This document shows positions 1 to 8,010 of a stretch of DNA of 40,724 nucleotides, one piece after another. Every line of letters begins with the position of its first letter. Position 1 is the stretch's first letter. This stretch comes from Verrucomicrobiota bacterium. Lineage in GTDB: Bacteria > Verrucomicrobiota > Verrucomicrobiia > Chthoniobacterales > UBA10450. Where the stretch lies: contig QHQO01000161.1 of NCBI GenBank assembly GCA_003221195.1, positions 1-40,724 of the forward strand. The letters are read 5' to 3'. Below the pieces are notes generated by a model. It saw only the letters and a list, made by a program, of their open reading frames with translations, was not told where the DNA came from and did not search any database. A program made the translations under genes and the position numbers.

Positions 1-2
1 TT

Positions 3-144
3 GCCTAACTAATCACCACCGCGCGGACTGCCCGAAGAGACGCTCCACCTCCCAACCCCAGTCGGCAAAAATGTCCGATCCTTATGGGGCCGGCGGAGCT
101 ACACACTTTTTCCTTGATTAAGAACCTGCATCGTTTGGTTAGGC
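3..144 (-). other. attC-like integron recombination site
   Basis: GCCTAAC (3-9) and GTTAGGC (138-144) form an inverted R''/R' pair matching RYYYAAC/GTTRRRY, 142 bp apart, beginning 16 bp after the cassette ORF stop. Inner L boxes are not clearly recognisable. Confidence 0.65.
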
Positions 145-160
145 GAATAACGTGGCAGCA

Positions 161-487
161 TCACTGATTTTTTTCACGAGGCTTTCCACCAGCGCGCCGC
201 TCCTTGACCCATGAAATAAGACACATCAAGCCGATAACCAAGAAGCCGACTCCGGCGGCACGCGCTGGCAAGCCCGAGGCGGACATCTGAGGAGAGTATA
301 ACCAGTGCCCGACGTAGCCGGTGATGAGCGTCCGAATTCCGAGTGCTGTAGCCAGTAAGCCAACAACTAGCTTGCCCCAGTCACTGCGGCGGGAACTATT
401 CGGCAAAACCAATAAGAGGAGAAAAACCGCAATGCACAGGAGGCCGATCAGGAGCATCCCGAGCAATAGATTACCAAGAGCTGACAT
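161..487 (-). CDS. integron cassette-encoded small multi-pass membrane protein (108 aa, unknown function)
   Basis: ORF track 161..607; in-frame ATG at 487-485 lies 3 bp after the GTTAGGC core (497-491, minus strand). Protein MSALGNLLLGMLLIGLLCIAVFLLLLVLPN... is strongly hydrophobic. Confidence 0.6.
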   Translation of the reverse strand: MSALGNLLLGMLLIGLLCIAVFLLLLVLPNSSRRSDWGKLVVGLLATALGIRTLITGYVGHWLYSPQMSASGLPARAAGVGFLVIGLMCLISWVKERRAGGKPREKNQ

Positions 488-490
488 ATC

Positions 491-497
491 GCCTAAC
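491..497 (-). other. attI-like core site GTTAGGC (attI/cassette junction)
   Basis: GTTAGGC on the minus strand, 69 bp upstream of the divergent intI ATG (567) and just before the cassette ORF start. Confidence 0.6.
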
Positions 498-566
498 GAG
501 AATTCGGCCCCAAAAATCTGTATAATCCAGTTGCCTTTACCTGGGCCAATCACTAAAAGCGATCTC

Positions 567-1607
567 ATGACCCCGGCATCTGTACCGCCCGGTGTTCCGG
601 GGAGCAAGCCGAAAAAGCTCCTCGATCAGACGCGTGATGTCCTGCGGCTGAAACATTACAGTCTTCGCACCGAACGGTCGTATTGTGATTGGATCGAGCG
701 TTTCATCCGTTTCCATCGACTGCGCCACCCCAGGGAAATGGGCGTGACGGAGATCACGCAATTTCTCACGCATTTGGCGAGAATCGGGAATGTCTCGGCG
801 GCGACGCAGAACCAAGCGTTGAGCGCATTGTTATTCCTCTATCAGAAAGTGCTCAAACAAGAAGTTGGCTGGATTGATCAGGTAGAGCGAGCCAAGAAGC
901 CCAAGCGCATCCCGATGGTGCTGACCCGGGATGAGGTCCACAAAATCTTCGCGCATATGCACGGGACGCCGCGACTTATGGCTGGGTTACTTTACGGAAG
1001 CGGCCTTCGTCTAATGGAATGTGTTCGCTTACGAGTAAAGGACGTGGATTTCGGATATGCGCGAATCACAGTGCGCGACGGTAAAGGCGCGAAAGATCGC
1101 CTAACGATGTTGCCAGTGAATCTCGCAGCGCCCTTGGAGCGACATCTGGCGAAAGTGAAAGCGCAACACGAGCAAGATCTCGACGATGGATTTGGCGAAG
1201 TGTATTTGCCCGGCGCGTTGGCATGCAAATACGAAAGTGCGGCTCGATCCTGGGCCTGGCAATTTGTGTTCCCATCATCGCGAATTTCGATAGACCCCCG
1301 TACAGGCCTACGCCGCCGGCACCATGTCGACGAGAATGTCTTGCAAGTGGCAGTGAAGCACGCGGTACGCGCTTCCGGAGTTCACAAGCCAGCCACTTGT
1401 CATACGCTACGTCATTCGTTCGCGACGCACTTGTTGGAAAACGGATATGACATTCGCGCCGTGCAGGAGCTGCTCGGACATTCACCCCGTGAGATAACAA
1501 AAACTTATGCCAAGGTATTGCTATGTGTATGTCTTGCGTTCGCTAAAGGACAATCAGTTTTATGTTGGATTGACCAGAGATGCGCCTGTGCGAGTGCAAC
1601 AACATAA
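567..1607 (+). CDS. intI: integron integrase (tyrosine recombinase), C-terminus altered by insertion
   Basis: Integron-integrase hallmarks: YLPGALACKYESAARSWAWQFVFPSSRISIDPRTGLRRRHHVDENVLQVAVKHAV (IntI-specific patch), HTLRHSFATHLLENGYDIRAVQELLGHS. Probable ATG at 567 (ORF track start 321 overlaps attI/cassette). C-terminus after LLGHS is encoded by inserted DNA. Confidence 0.85.
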   Translation: MTPASVPPGVPGSKPKKLLDQTRDVLRLKHYSLRTERSYCDWIERFIRFHRLRHPREMGVTEITQFLTHLARIGNVSAATQNQALSALLFLYQKVLKQEVGWIDQVERAKKPKRIPMVLTRDEVHKIFAHMHGTPRLMAGLLYGSGLRLMECVRLRVKDVDFGYARITVRDGKGAKDRLTMLPVNLAAPLERHLAKVKAQHEQDLDDGFGEVYLPGALACKYESAARSWAWQFVFPSSRISIDPRTGLRRRHHVDENVLQVAVKHAVRASGVHKPATCHTLRHSFATHLLENGYDIRAVQELLGHSPREITKTYAKVLLCVCLAFAKGQSVLCWIDQRCACASATT

Positions 1608-1768
1608 CAACGGGCTGGTTACCTCAACCAAGAAACGCACGCCGTTTGAGCTTGTTTATTGGGAAGGCTGTCTCAACGAAAGTGACGCAGGCACGACGTG
1701 AGAAATATCTCAAAAGTGCGTGGGGCAAACGTTATATCAAAGCCCGATTGCGGCAATATCTCACGGGG
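1485..1768 (+). mobile_element. short TIR-bounded insertion carrying a GIY-YIG ORF, interrupting intI
   Basis: Perfect 12-bp inverted termini CCCCGTGAGATA (1485-1496) / TATCTCACGGGG (1757-1768), extendable to 15/16 (1481-1496 vs 1757-1772). Removing 1485-1773 restores the intI frame and consensus. Confidence 0.75.
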
Positions 1769-1771
1769 TAA
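1507..1771 (+). pseudogene. GIY-YIG nuclease family protein, single frameshift
   Basis: Frame A: MPRYCYVYVLRSLKDNQFYVGLTRDAPVRVQQHNNGLVTSTKKRTPFELVYWEGCLNESDA; frame B: ARREKYLKSAWGKRYIKARLRQYLTG*. One extra G near 1690 separates the halves. YVYVLRS/FYVG and REKYLK match small stand-alone GIY-YIG proteins. Confidence 0.8.
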
Positions 1772-1773
1772 AG

Positions 1774-1848
1774 GACGTGAGCACTACGATGATTTACACG
1801 CACGTGCTCAATAAGCCGGGGATTGGAGTAAAGAGCCCGCTGGATTAA
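1774..1848 (+). pseudogene. displaced original 3' end of intI
   Basis: Translates to DVSTTMIYTHVLNKPGIGVKSPLD*, the canonical IntI C-terminus with catalytic Tyr; out of frame with the upstream intI ORF because of the insertion. Confidence 0.9.
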
Positions 1849-1908
1849 AAGTTCGCGATGGCGAGGACACCATCGCCAACACGCGAGACGCGTGCGCTAC
1901 CCGAACCC

Positions 1909-4900
1909 TCAGGCCCGCACCGGCACGCTGGCGGTGCGCTCGAGTTTGCCCCAGCTTACCCAGGCGCCTTTGATCGCGCGCAGGATCGCTTTCCAGATGC
2001 AGTAACTCAGCATCGGACGGTAAATCAGGCGCATCGGTAAAATGCGCCAGGCGCGCAGGATCGGTTCGCGTTCCAGAATGCAGGCGAGCGTGGCGAGAAG
2101 CACGTCCATCGCCAGGAATGTGATCACGAACGGCAGCACCGCATTCCATGTGCCGAATGGGAGCGAGGCAAGCAGGAACAAGTCTACCATCGGCGTAATG
2201 GCCACCAGAATGATCTGGAAAAACCAGATACTCGGCAAACTGAACCAGCCGAGCGCGCGATAGTTCCAGTTGAACACCATGTCGCGATGTTTCCATAAAC
2301 ATTGCAGCGTGCCATAGGCCCAGCGAAATCGTTGTCGTGCAAGTGTGCGCACACTTTCGGGCGCTTCTGTCCACGCAATCGCGTCGGGCACGTAAACGAT
2401 GCGTTGCCGATGCCTGTGCAACGTGAGCGTCAGATCGGTGTCTTCGGCGAGCGTTTGCAGACTCAGCCCGCCCGCTTCATCGATTGCATCCTTGCGTACT
2501 GCGCTGATCGCGCCGGGGACGACGGTGATGCAATCCCAGCGGGTGTAAGCGCGCCGGTCCAGGTTAAAACCGCACGTGTATTCCAAAGCCTGACACCGCG
2601 CGATGAACGTGCGCAAGTTGCCGACCTTCGCGTGACCTGACACAGCGCCGATGCGCGCATCAGCGAATGGCTCAAGCAGGCGCGGGAGCGTATCGCGCTG
2701 ACATTGTGTATCAGCATCAATGAAAACAATGATGCCGTGACGCACAGCGGCCAGGCCGCGTTGGAGAGCTTGCGCCTTCCCACGGTTTTCCTGTCGCAAT
2801 AAGCGAACACGCGGCTCGCTGTTCGCAGCGCGCTCCACTTCGGTGGCAGTTGCGTCCCGCGAGCCGTCATCCACAACAACGACTTCAATTTCGCCTTTAT
2901 AGTCGGTGGCAAGAAGTGTGCGCAAAGTTTCGGCAATCACTTTGCCTTCGTTGTAGGCAGCAATCACTACACTGACTGGCTCCGTGAAATTTGTCTTTGG
3001 TCCGCGTCGAAAACGATAAGCAAGCCAGATAACAATCAGCGTGCGAACGACCACAAGCGCCGTCGCCACGATCATGAACGCCCAAAGAAATTCCTCGATG
3101 GTGTGGTAAACGCGAAAGCCGGTGCTGCTTACCAGACGCGTGAGCGATTGCCCATTATTTTGCACGACCGGCATCAACGCGTCGCGTGTCGTGCCCAGCA
3201 GCGTGCTCAAAGGCACCACGGTATCGCCCCGCTTATGCAGCCAATCCAAAATGCGCGGAAGCGCTTCCACTGTTTGGGAACGGTCTCCACCTGCATCGTG
3301 CAGCAAAATGATGCTGCCATCGCGACGTTGTTGCTTTACGCGCTGCAGGATGACGTCCGCGCCCGGTTTTGACCAATCCTGCGGGTCGATACTCTCCAGA
3401 ACGATGAGATAATTGAGGTCTTCCGCGATCTTCAGCGGTGTCAATTCACTCAGTTGCGTTGGACTGCTATCAGCGGCGTAAGGCGGACGAAACAATGTGG
3501 TGGCGCGACCTGTTATCGTTTCGAGCAAAAGCTGCGTCGCATTCAGCTCTACCCGGATATGTTCGGGCCAGCAGAGCGCGAGATTGGGATGATAGTAAGT
3601 GTGGTTCCCGATCTCGTGCCCTTCGTTAACGATGCGACGAACAAGATTTGGGTATCGTTCCGCGTTCACTCCCACGAGAAAAAAGGCCGCTTTCACATTT
3701 GCTGCTTTGAGAATGTCTAAAATCTTTGGCGTCCATCGTGGGTCGGGGCCGTCGTCAAAAGTGATTGCGACCTGATGCTCGCCGCCAGCGCCCTGGTGAT
3801 AAAGCGTTGGGAATTCTGCAAACCTCACGTACTTCGCCGTGAGATAGCCCTCCGCGTCCACAGCGAGTTTTCGCCTCCCGTCGGTGCGATCCTCGTCAAC
3901 AGTGACAATTTCGCCGTCGCCGACATCGGTTATTGTGTCGGTCGATTTTATCAGTTCGAGCGCCTGCCGCGTCTGATTATCCAAATTGAATTCGCGGGAG
4001 ACATTTAACGCATCCCAAATCGCCGGGTCTTCGCTGCCGAGCCGATAAAGGGCGAACCCGCCAGCCTTCTTATCGCGCACCTCGCGCAGTTGGTTAACAA
4101 ACGTGACCGCATCCAGAAACCAGACGGCATGCTCCTTATCTTCATCCTGAAAATAAAAATACGGGCTGTAAGCCGGGCCTCGCACTTCCGCGCTCTCGAT
4201 TTCGGCGTCATTAGCGCGGCTCATCGCTTCCGAAAAACTGATCATCTCAGCTTTTCGTCCGCCGATCGTCCAATCGTATCCGTAACTGCCGATTGCGAAG
4301 ATCCATTGCTTCGTGTCGGCATCCTCCAGCAGGCTGTGCAGCCAGCCTTCAAACCACGAGCGCGATGCCAGCGGCCCGGGCGGATCCGTGTCCGAGGTTT
4401 CGTCAAACAACATCGCTACAAAACGATCGACGTTATCGGAAAGCGCCTCGAAATCGATGTAATCCAATTCCTGGTTAGGCTGAACGCACAGCCAAAGCTC
4501 CTTGTTATCGTCGTGCAACGCGTCAGCAAACTTGTCGATGAATCCAGTGATGTCTTTTTTGTAAGCCGGGTCGATTTGCTGCCAGTCGACCACAACGCCC
4601 GCTGCTTTCGCGTTGCGCAAGACGGAAAGCACACGCTGGATAAACCGGTCCTGTCTTTGCGCCGGTCCGTGCGCGAGATTTTCAATCGCTTCCGGCTCCC
4701 ACGTGTCACCGACAAGATTTGTCAGCAGCGGCAGAAGCGCGATGCCCTTGTTTGCGGTCAGTTTCGATAGCCGGGTGTCTCCGTCGATTTGTAAATCGCC
4801 CAAGCCATCGATCACGGTCATCCATTCCGGGCAGAGATGTGTAATCTGTCCTGCGTGTTCCTCGAGCGACGCGTAGCTGTACGGATCACCGTTCCCGTAG

Positions 4901-5298
4901 AACGCCAGGCGCACTTCGTTATTGGGCGATTTCTTCGCCGAAAGCTTGCGGGGTGAAGGCGCCGGCGCCGCGCCGGCAAGCTTTCTCGCCGCTTGTCGCG
5001 CTTGGGCGAATTTCTGCCACAGCAACGAACTTGGAGACAATTGGTCGGCCGGATTTTGCTTTTGCAACGCTTTCAACTGGCCTTTCAATTGTCGCAGTGA
5101 AAACGGCACATTCATTTTCGGCGTGACGAAAAGCGTCTGAACAAACACGACCGTCCCGAGAAAAAATAGTACGCTCGCAATAAGGAGGATCAGACGCAGG
5201 CGCGGCCAACGCTTTCCCGTCGGATCGGAGAAAACGAACGGCGTGACTTCTTCTGGGGGGAACTCCCGCATGCGGTGCCTATAATCGCTCAAGCGCAA
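1909..5298 (-). CDS. fusion protein: TM + GH18-like domain + polysaccharide deacetylase (CE4/NodB) + family 2 glycosyltransferase with C-terminal TM helices
   Basis: HQVAITFDDGPDPRWTPKILDIL...EIGNHTYYHPN (NodB motifs); VSVVIAAYNEGKVIAETLRTLLATDY...VVVVDDGSRD...RQRFRWAYGTLQ (GT2 QxxRW-type); N-terminal VRLAFYGNGDPYSYASLEEHAGQITHLCPEW...GVVVDWQQID resembles GH18. Confidence 0.88.
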   Translation of the reverse strand: MRLSDYRHRMREFPPEEVTPFVFSDPTGKRWPRLRLILLIASVLFFLGTVVFVQTLFVTPKMNVPFSLRQLKGQLKALQKQNPADQLSPSSLLWQKFAQARQAARKLAGAAPAPSPRKLSAKKSPNNEVRLAFYGNGDPYSYASLEEHAGQITHLCPEWMTVIDGLGDLQIDGDTRLSKLTANKGIALLPLLTNLVGDTWEPEAIENLAHGPAQRQDRFIQRVLSVLRNAKAAGVVVDWQQIDPAYKKDITGFIDKFADALHDDNKELWLCVQPNQELDYIDFEALSDNVDRFVAMLFDETSDTDPPGPLASRSWFEGWLHSLLEDADTKQWIFAIGSYGYDWTIGGRKAEMISFSEAMSRANDAEIESAEVRGPAYSPYFYFQDEDKEHAVWFLDAVTFVNQLREVRDKKAGGFALYRLGSEDPAIWDALNVSREFNLDNQTRQALELIKSTDTITDVGDGEIVTVDEDRTDGRRKLAVDAEGYLTAKYVRFAEFPTLYHQGAGGEHQVAITFDDGPDPRWTPKILDILKAANVKAAFFLVGVNAERYPNLVRRIVNEGHEIGNHTYYHPNLALCWPEHIRVELNATQLLLETITGRATTLFRPPYAADSSPTQLSELTPLKIAEDLNYLIVLESIDPQDWSKPGADVILQRVKQQRRDGSIILLHDAGGDRSQTVEALPRILDWLHKRGDTVVPLSTLLGTTRDALMPVVQNNGQSLTRLVSSTGFRVYHTIEEFLWAFMIVATALVVVRTLIVIWLAYRFRRGPKTNFTEPVSVVIAAYNEGKVIAETLRTLLATDYKGEIEVVVVDDGSRDATATEVERAANSEPRVRLLRQENRGKAQALQRGLAAVRHGIIVFIDADTQCQRDTLPRLLEPFADARIGAVSGHAKVGNLRTFIARCQALEYTCGFNLDRRAYTRWDCITVVPGAISAVRKDAIDEAGGLSLQTLAEDTDLTLTLHRHRQRIVYVPDAIAWTEAPESVRTLARQRFRWAYGTLQCLWKHRDMVFNWNYRALGWFSLPSIWFFQIILVAITPMVDLFLLASLPFGTWNAVLPFVITFLAMDVLLATLACILEREPILRAWRILPMRLIYRPMLSYCIWKAILRAIKGAWVSWGKLERTASVPVRA

Positions 5299-5379
5299 AA
5301 ATAAGAAAATCCGATTCTGTTATTCGAGATCGTGCCCTCCAATGACTGAACGGCAAACTGCGCGGCAGGGACCTAGGTC

Positions 5380-5488
5380 GCCTCGCCCTTTCAGGGAGAG
5401 GGGCGGGTGAGGGTCTAGTTTTGGTAACGGACCTCCGCGCTCGAACCCCTCACCGCTATCCTCTCCTCTTGACAAGGGGAGAGGCGGA
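5380..5488. repeat. intergenic inverted-repeat element (CCCTCACC...CTCTCC...GGGAGAGG type)
   Basis: CCTCGCCCTTTCAGGGAGAGGGGCGGGTGAGGG faces CCCCTCACCGCTATCCTCTCCTCTTGACAAGGGGAGAGGCGG. Confidence 0.6.
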
Positions 5489-5583
5489 AACTGCGGAAAA
5501 TATGTCTGGCGTGGATTGCTTGTCCTATCACCCAAAATTCGGCGTTGGACGCTGAGCGTACGATGTTGAACGTTGGATCCTGA

Positions 5584-6132
5584 ATGCACATCGAAGCCGA
5601 CTCACTTCCAACTGGGCACGCCGGTATCCTAGGGCGCTTAAAAAAAGGCCCAACCATCCATTCGAGCGCATGGGTTGTCCCGGGAGCAACGGTGATTGGC
5701 GACGTGATTTTGGAGGAAGAATCGAGCGTATGGTACGGCGCTGTGCTTCGTGGCGATATCAATCGGATCGTCGTCGGCCCGCGGTCGAATATTCAAGATA
5801 ACGCCGTCGTTCATATCGACACAGGTTATCCAACAACCATGGGCGAACTGGTTACCGTTGGTCACACCGCCGTCGTACACGCATGCAAAATCGACAATGA
5901 AGTGCTGGTTGGGATGGGCGCCATCATTCTCGACGATGTGGAAGTCGGGGCGCGCTCGATCATCGGAGCAAACGCTCTTGTCACAATCGGGACGAAAATT
6001 CCCCCGGGATCGCTCGTGCTCGGATCACCGGCGAAAATACGCCGCCAACTTACTCTGGATGAACAAAAGGATATCGCCCGGTGGGCTTGGAGCTATGTCG
6101 AAACGGCAAAGCAATATCGCGAATTTTACTAA
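5584..6132 (+). CDS. gamma-class carbonic anhydrase family protein (left-handed beta-helix hexapeptide repeats)
   Basis: IHSSAWVVPGATVIGDVILEEESSVWYGAVLRGDINRIVVGPRSNIQDNAVVHID...GHTAVVHACKI. Confidence 0.9.
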   Translation: MHIEADSLPTGHAGILGRLKKGPTIHSSAWVVPGATVIGDVILEEESSVWYGAVLRGDINRIVVGPRSNIQDNAVVHIDTGYPTTMGELVTVGHTAVVHACKIDNEVLVGMGAIILDDVEVGARSIIGANALVTIGTKIPPGSLVLGSPAKIRRQLTLDEQKDIARWAWSYVETAKQYREFY

Positions 6133-6165
6133 ACAATTTGCTACCAGAAAAAACATCAAACATCG

Positions 6166-6660
6166 ATGAAAACGACTTTCGGTTCCGCATTAGCTGTGCT
6201 CTTAGCCCTGGGCTTCTCCTTGGCGCGGTCCTCTGCCGAAGAGACGCAGTCCGCAGACATGCGCCTTTATCCGCCGACGACTATTGAATGGAAAGCAGCG
6301 CCAGCGGCATTGCCTCCTGGCGCAAAGATGGCTGTACTCGAAGGCGACCCAACCAAAGAAGGCCCGTTCGTGGTGCGTTTTCAGTTTCCTGAGGGCTATC
6401 ATATCCCGCCGCATACCCATCCGAAAACCGAGCGAGTCACTGTGATTTCGGGTGCTCTTTATTTTGCGACCGGAGAAGCGCTTGATCGCGGCAGCGCAAA
6501 AAAACTTCCGGCTGGCTCCTTCGGTTACTGGCCGGCCGGAATGAAACACACGGCGTGGTCTGAAGGTGAAACAGTTATCCAACTTCATGGCGTCGGACCG
6601 TGGCAGATCAATTACGTGAATCCCGCCGATGATCCGAGGAACGCAAAGAAATCACCCTAA
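6166..6660 (+). CDS. secreted cupin-domain protein
   Basis: N-terminal signal peptide; GYHIPPHTHPKTERVTVISGALYFATGEALD...GSFGYWPAGMKHTAWSEGETVIQLHGVGPW. Confidence 0.85.
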   Translation: MKTTFGSALAVLLALGFSLARSSAEETQSADMRLYPPTTIEWKAAPAALPPGAKMAVLEGDPTKEGPFVVRFQFPEGYHIPPHTHPKTERVTVISGALYFATGEALDRGSAKKLPAGSFGYWPAGMKHTAWSEGETVIQLHGVGPWQINYVNPADDPRNAKKSP

Positions 6661-6782
6661 CCGGTAGGGCGCGACCGGTGGGCGCGCCGATGGCGTTTCA
6701 CAGTATGGAGCCGCGGGGACGCATGCGACATAGACGGGCAGCTCGTTAGAGCGAGAGAGCGGGGGCGAACGAGTCAAACACG

Positions 6783-7928
6783 CTACAAGTCACGCGCGAG
6801 TTCGCGCGCTTTCTCGCGCAATAATTCTCCAGCACGTTTCATTTGTTCCTTCTCGCTCATGTCAGAGCGCGCGAGTTGATCGACTTCATCAAACAACTCG
6901 TGCACCTGTTGGTTTCCGTCATAACGCCCAGCAATTGCGAAAACTTTCTTGCCAAGTTTTCGCGCCAATCTCGCAACCCCTGCAGGCGTTTTTCCCTCCA
7001 AAGTCTGCCGATCCAAGCTCCCCTCGCCCGTGATGACAACATCGACACCTTTCATTTTTGATTCCAGCCCGACGGCTTCTGCAACGACATCGAAGCCGGG
7101 CCGAATCGTCGCTCCGCAGAAACTCATCAGACCAAATCCGAGTCCACCCGCCGCGCCCGCGCCGGGCCTGTTGCGATAATCAAAATCAAATTCCTTAGCG
7201 ACAATATCAGTTAACCTGGTGAGTGCCCGTTCCAAGAGATTGAGCTCATTCTTCGTCGCGCCCTTTTGCGGACCAAATACTCGCGTCGCCCCATTTTCGC
7301 CGAGCAACGGATTCTGCACATCAACTGCAGCAATGATTTTCGGCAAATTCAAATCTTGCGGTCTTTCGATCCGACTGAGATTGACCAAATCGGTCACGCA
7401 TCCTCTGTCTTTTTCTTTCTGTTGCTCGCTTGCTGCGCCGAAACCTGGCGAAGGCGGGTGCTCATAATCGAATCGAAACCCCAAAGCCCTTGCCATCCCA
7501 GATCCGCCATCATTCGTTGCGCTGCCGCCAAGACCGAGAATGATTTCGTTCGCTCCTCGACCAGCTGCGTCCAAAATCATTTCGCCAACACCGAACGTGG
7601 TCGCGTAAACGGGGTCTCGTTCGCTTTCAGATAGTCGACGCATTCCGGCGGCTTCGCTCATTTCCAGCACCGCCAGTTTCCCGTCTTTAATCCACGCGTA
7701 ACGCGCCTCGATTTCACGACCGATTGGATCGTGTGCTTTGCATTTCAACCATGACCCTCCGCGCGCTTCGCAAATCGCTTCTGCCGTTCCCTCACCACCG
7801 TCCGCCATCGGCACGATGTCGATCTCGGCGTCCGGCAAAGCGTCGCGCAGACCTTTCGCAATGTTTTCGGCGACTTCTCGCGCGTTGAGTGCGCCTTTGA
7901 ATTTATCCGGAGCGATGAGGACTTTCAT
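6783..7928 (-). CDS. glycerate kinase
   Basis: MKVLIAPDKFKGALNAREVAENIAKGLRDALPDAEIDIVPMADGGEGT...GLGGSATNDGGSGMARALG...VVITGEGSLDRQTLEGKTPAGVARLA. Confidence 0.93.
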   Translation of the reverse strand: MKVLIAPDKFKGALNAREVAENIAKGLRDALPDAEIDIVPMADGGEGTAEAICEARGGSWLKCKAHDPIGREIEARYAWIKDGKLAVLEMSEAAGMRRLSESERDPVYATTFGVGEMILDAAGRGANEIILGLGGSATNDGGSGMARALGFRFDYEHPPSPGFGAASEQQKEKDRGCVTDLVNLSRIERPQDLNLPKIIAAVDVQNPLLGENGATRVFGPQKGATKNELNLLERALTRLTDIVAKEFDFDYRNRPGAGAAGGLGFGLMSFCGATIRPGFDVVAEAVGLESKMKGVDVVITGEGSLDRQTLEGKTPAGVARLARKLGKKVFAIAGRYDGNQQVHELFDEVDQLARSDMSEKEQMKRAGELLREKARELARDL

Positions 7929-8010
7929 GGTGGCACAGGCCGGCGGGCGTCTCGCCTGCCGGATCGAGCAGGCTAGAAGCCCTCTCGCCCAACAGACGAG
8001 AACATCTGTG

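Noticed and set aside
1099-1105. Additional GCCTAAC/GTTAGGC 7-mers (also near 20553, 26775 and 39769) as integron sites
   Set aside because: Single 7-mers expected by chance; lack a paired box and sit inside genes or unrelated gaps.
1485-1773. Group I intron or intein in intI
   Set aside because: Insert is only ~289 bp, is not a multiple of 3, shows no intron core or intein splice motifs, and has terminal inverted repeats instead.
1475-1778. GGAC on both sides (GGACA|TTCACC...TAAA|GGACG) as a target-site duplication
   Set aside because: Collapsing it would delete conserved codons (LGHSDV); the 289-bp excision reconstructs the consensus better, so GGAC is probably coincidental.
4090-4770. 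226-aa plus-strand ORF
   Set aside because: Antisense to the well-supported GH18/CE4/GT2 gene; typical shadow ORF of GC-rich codons with no recognisable domain.
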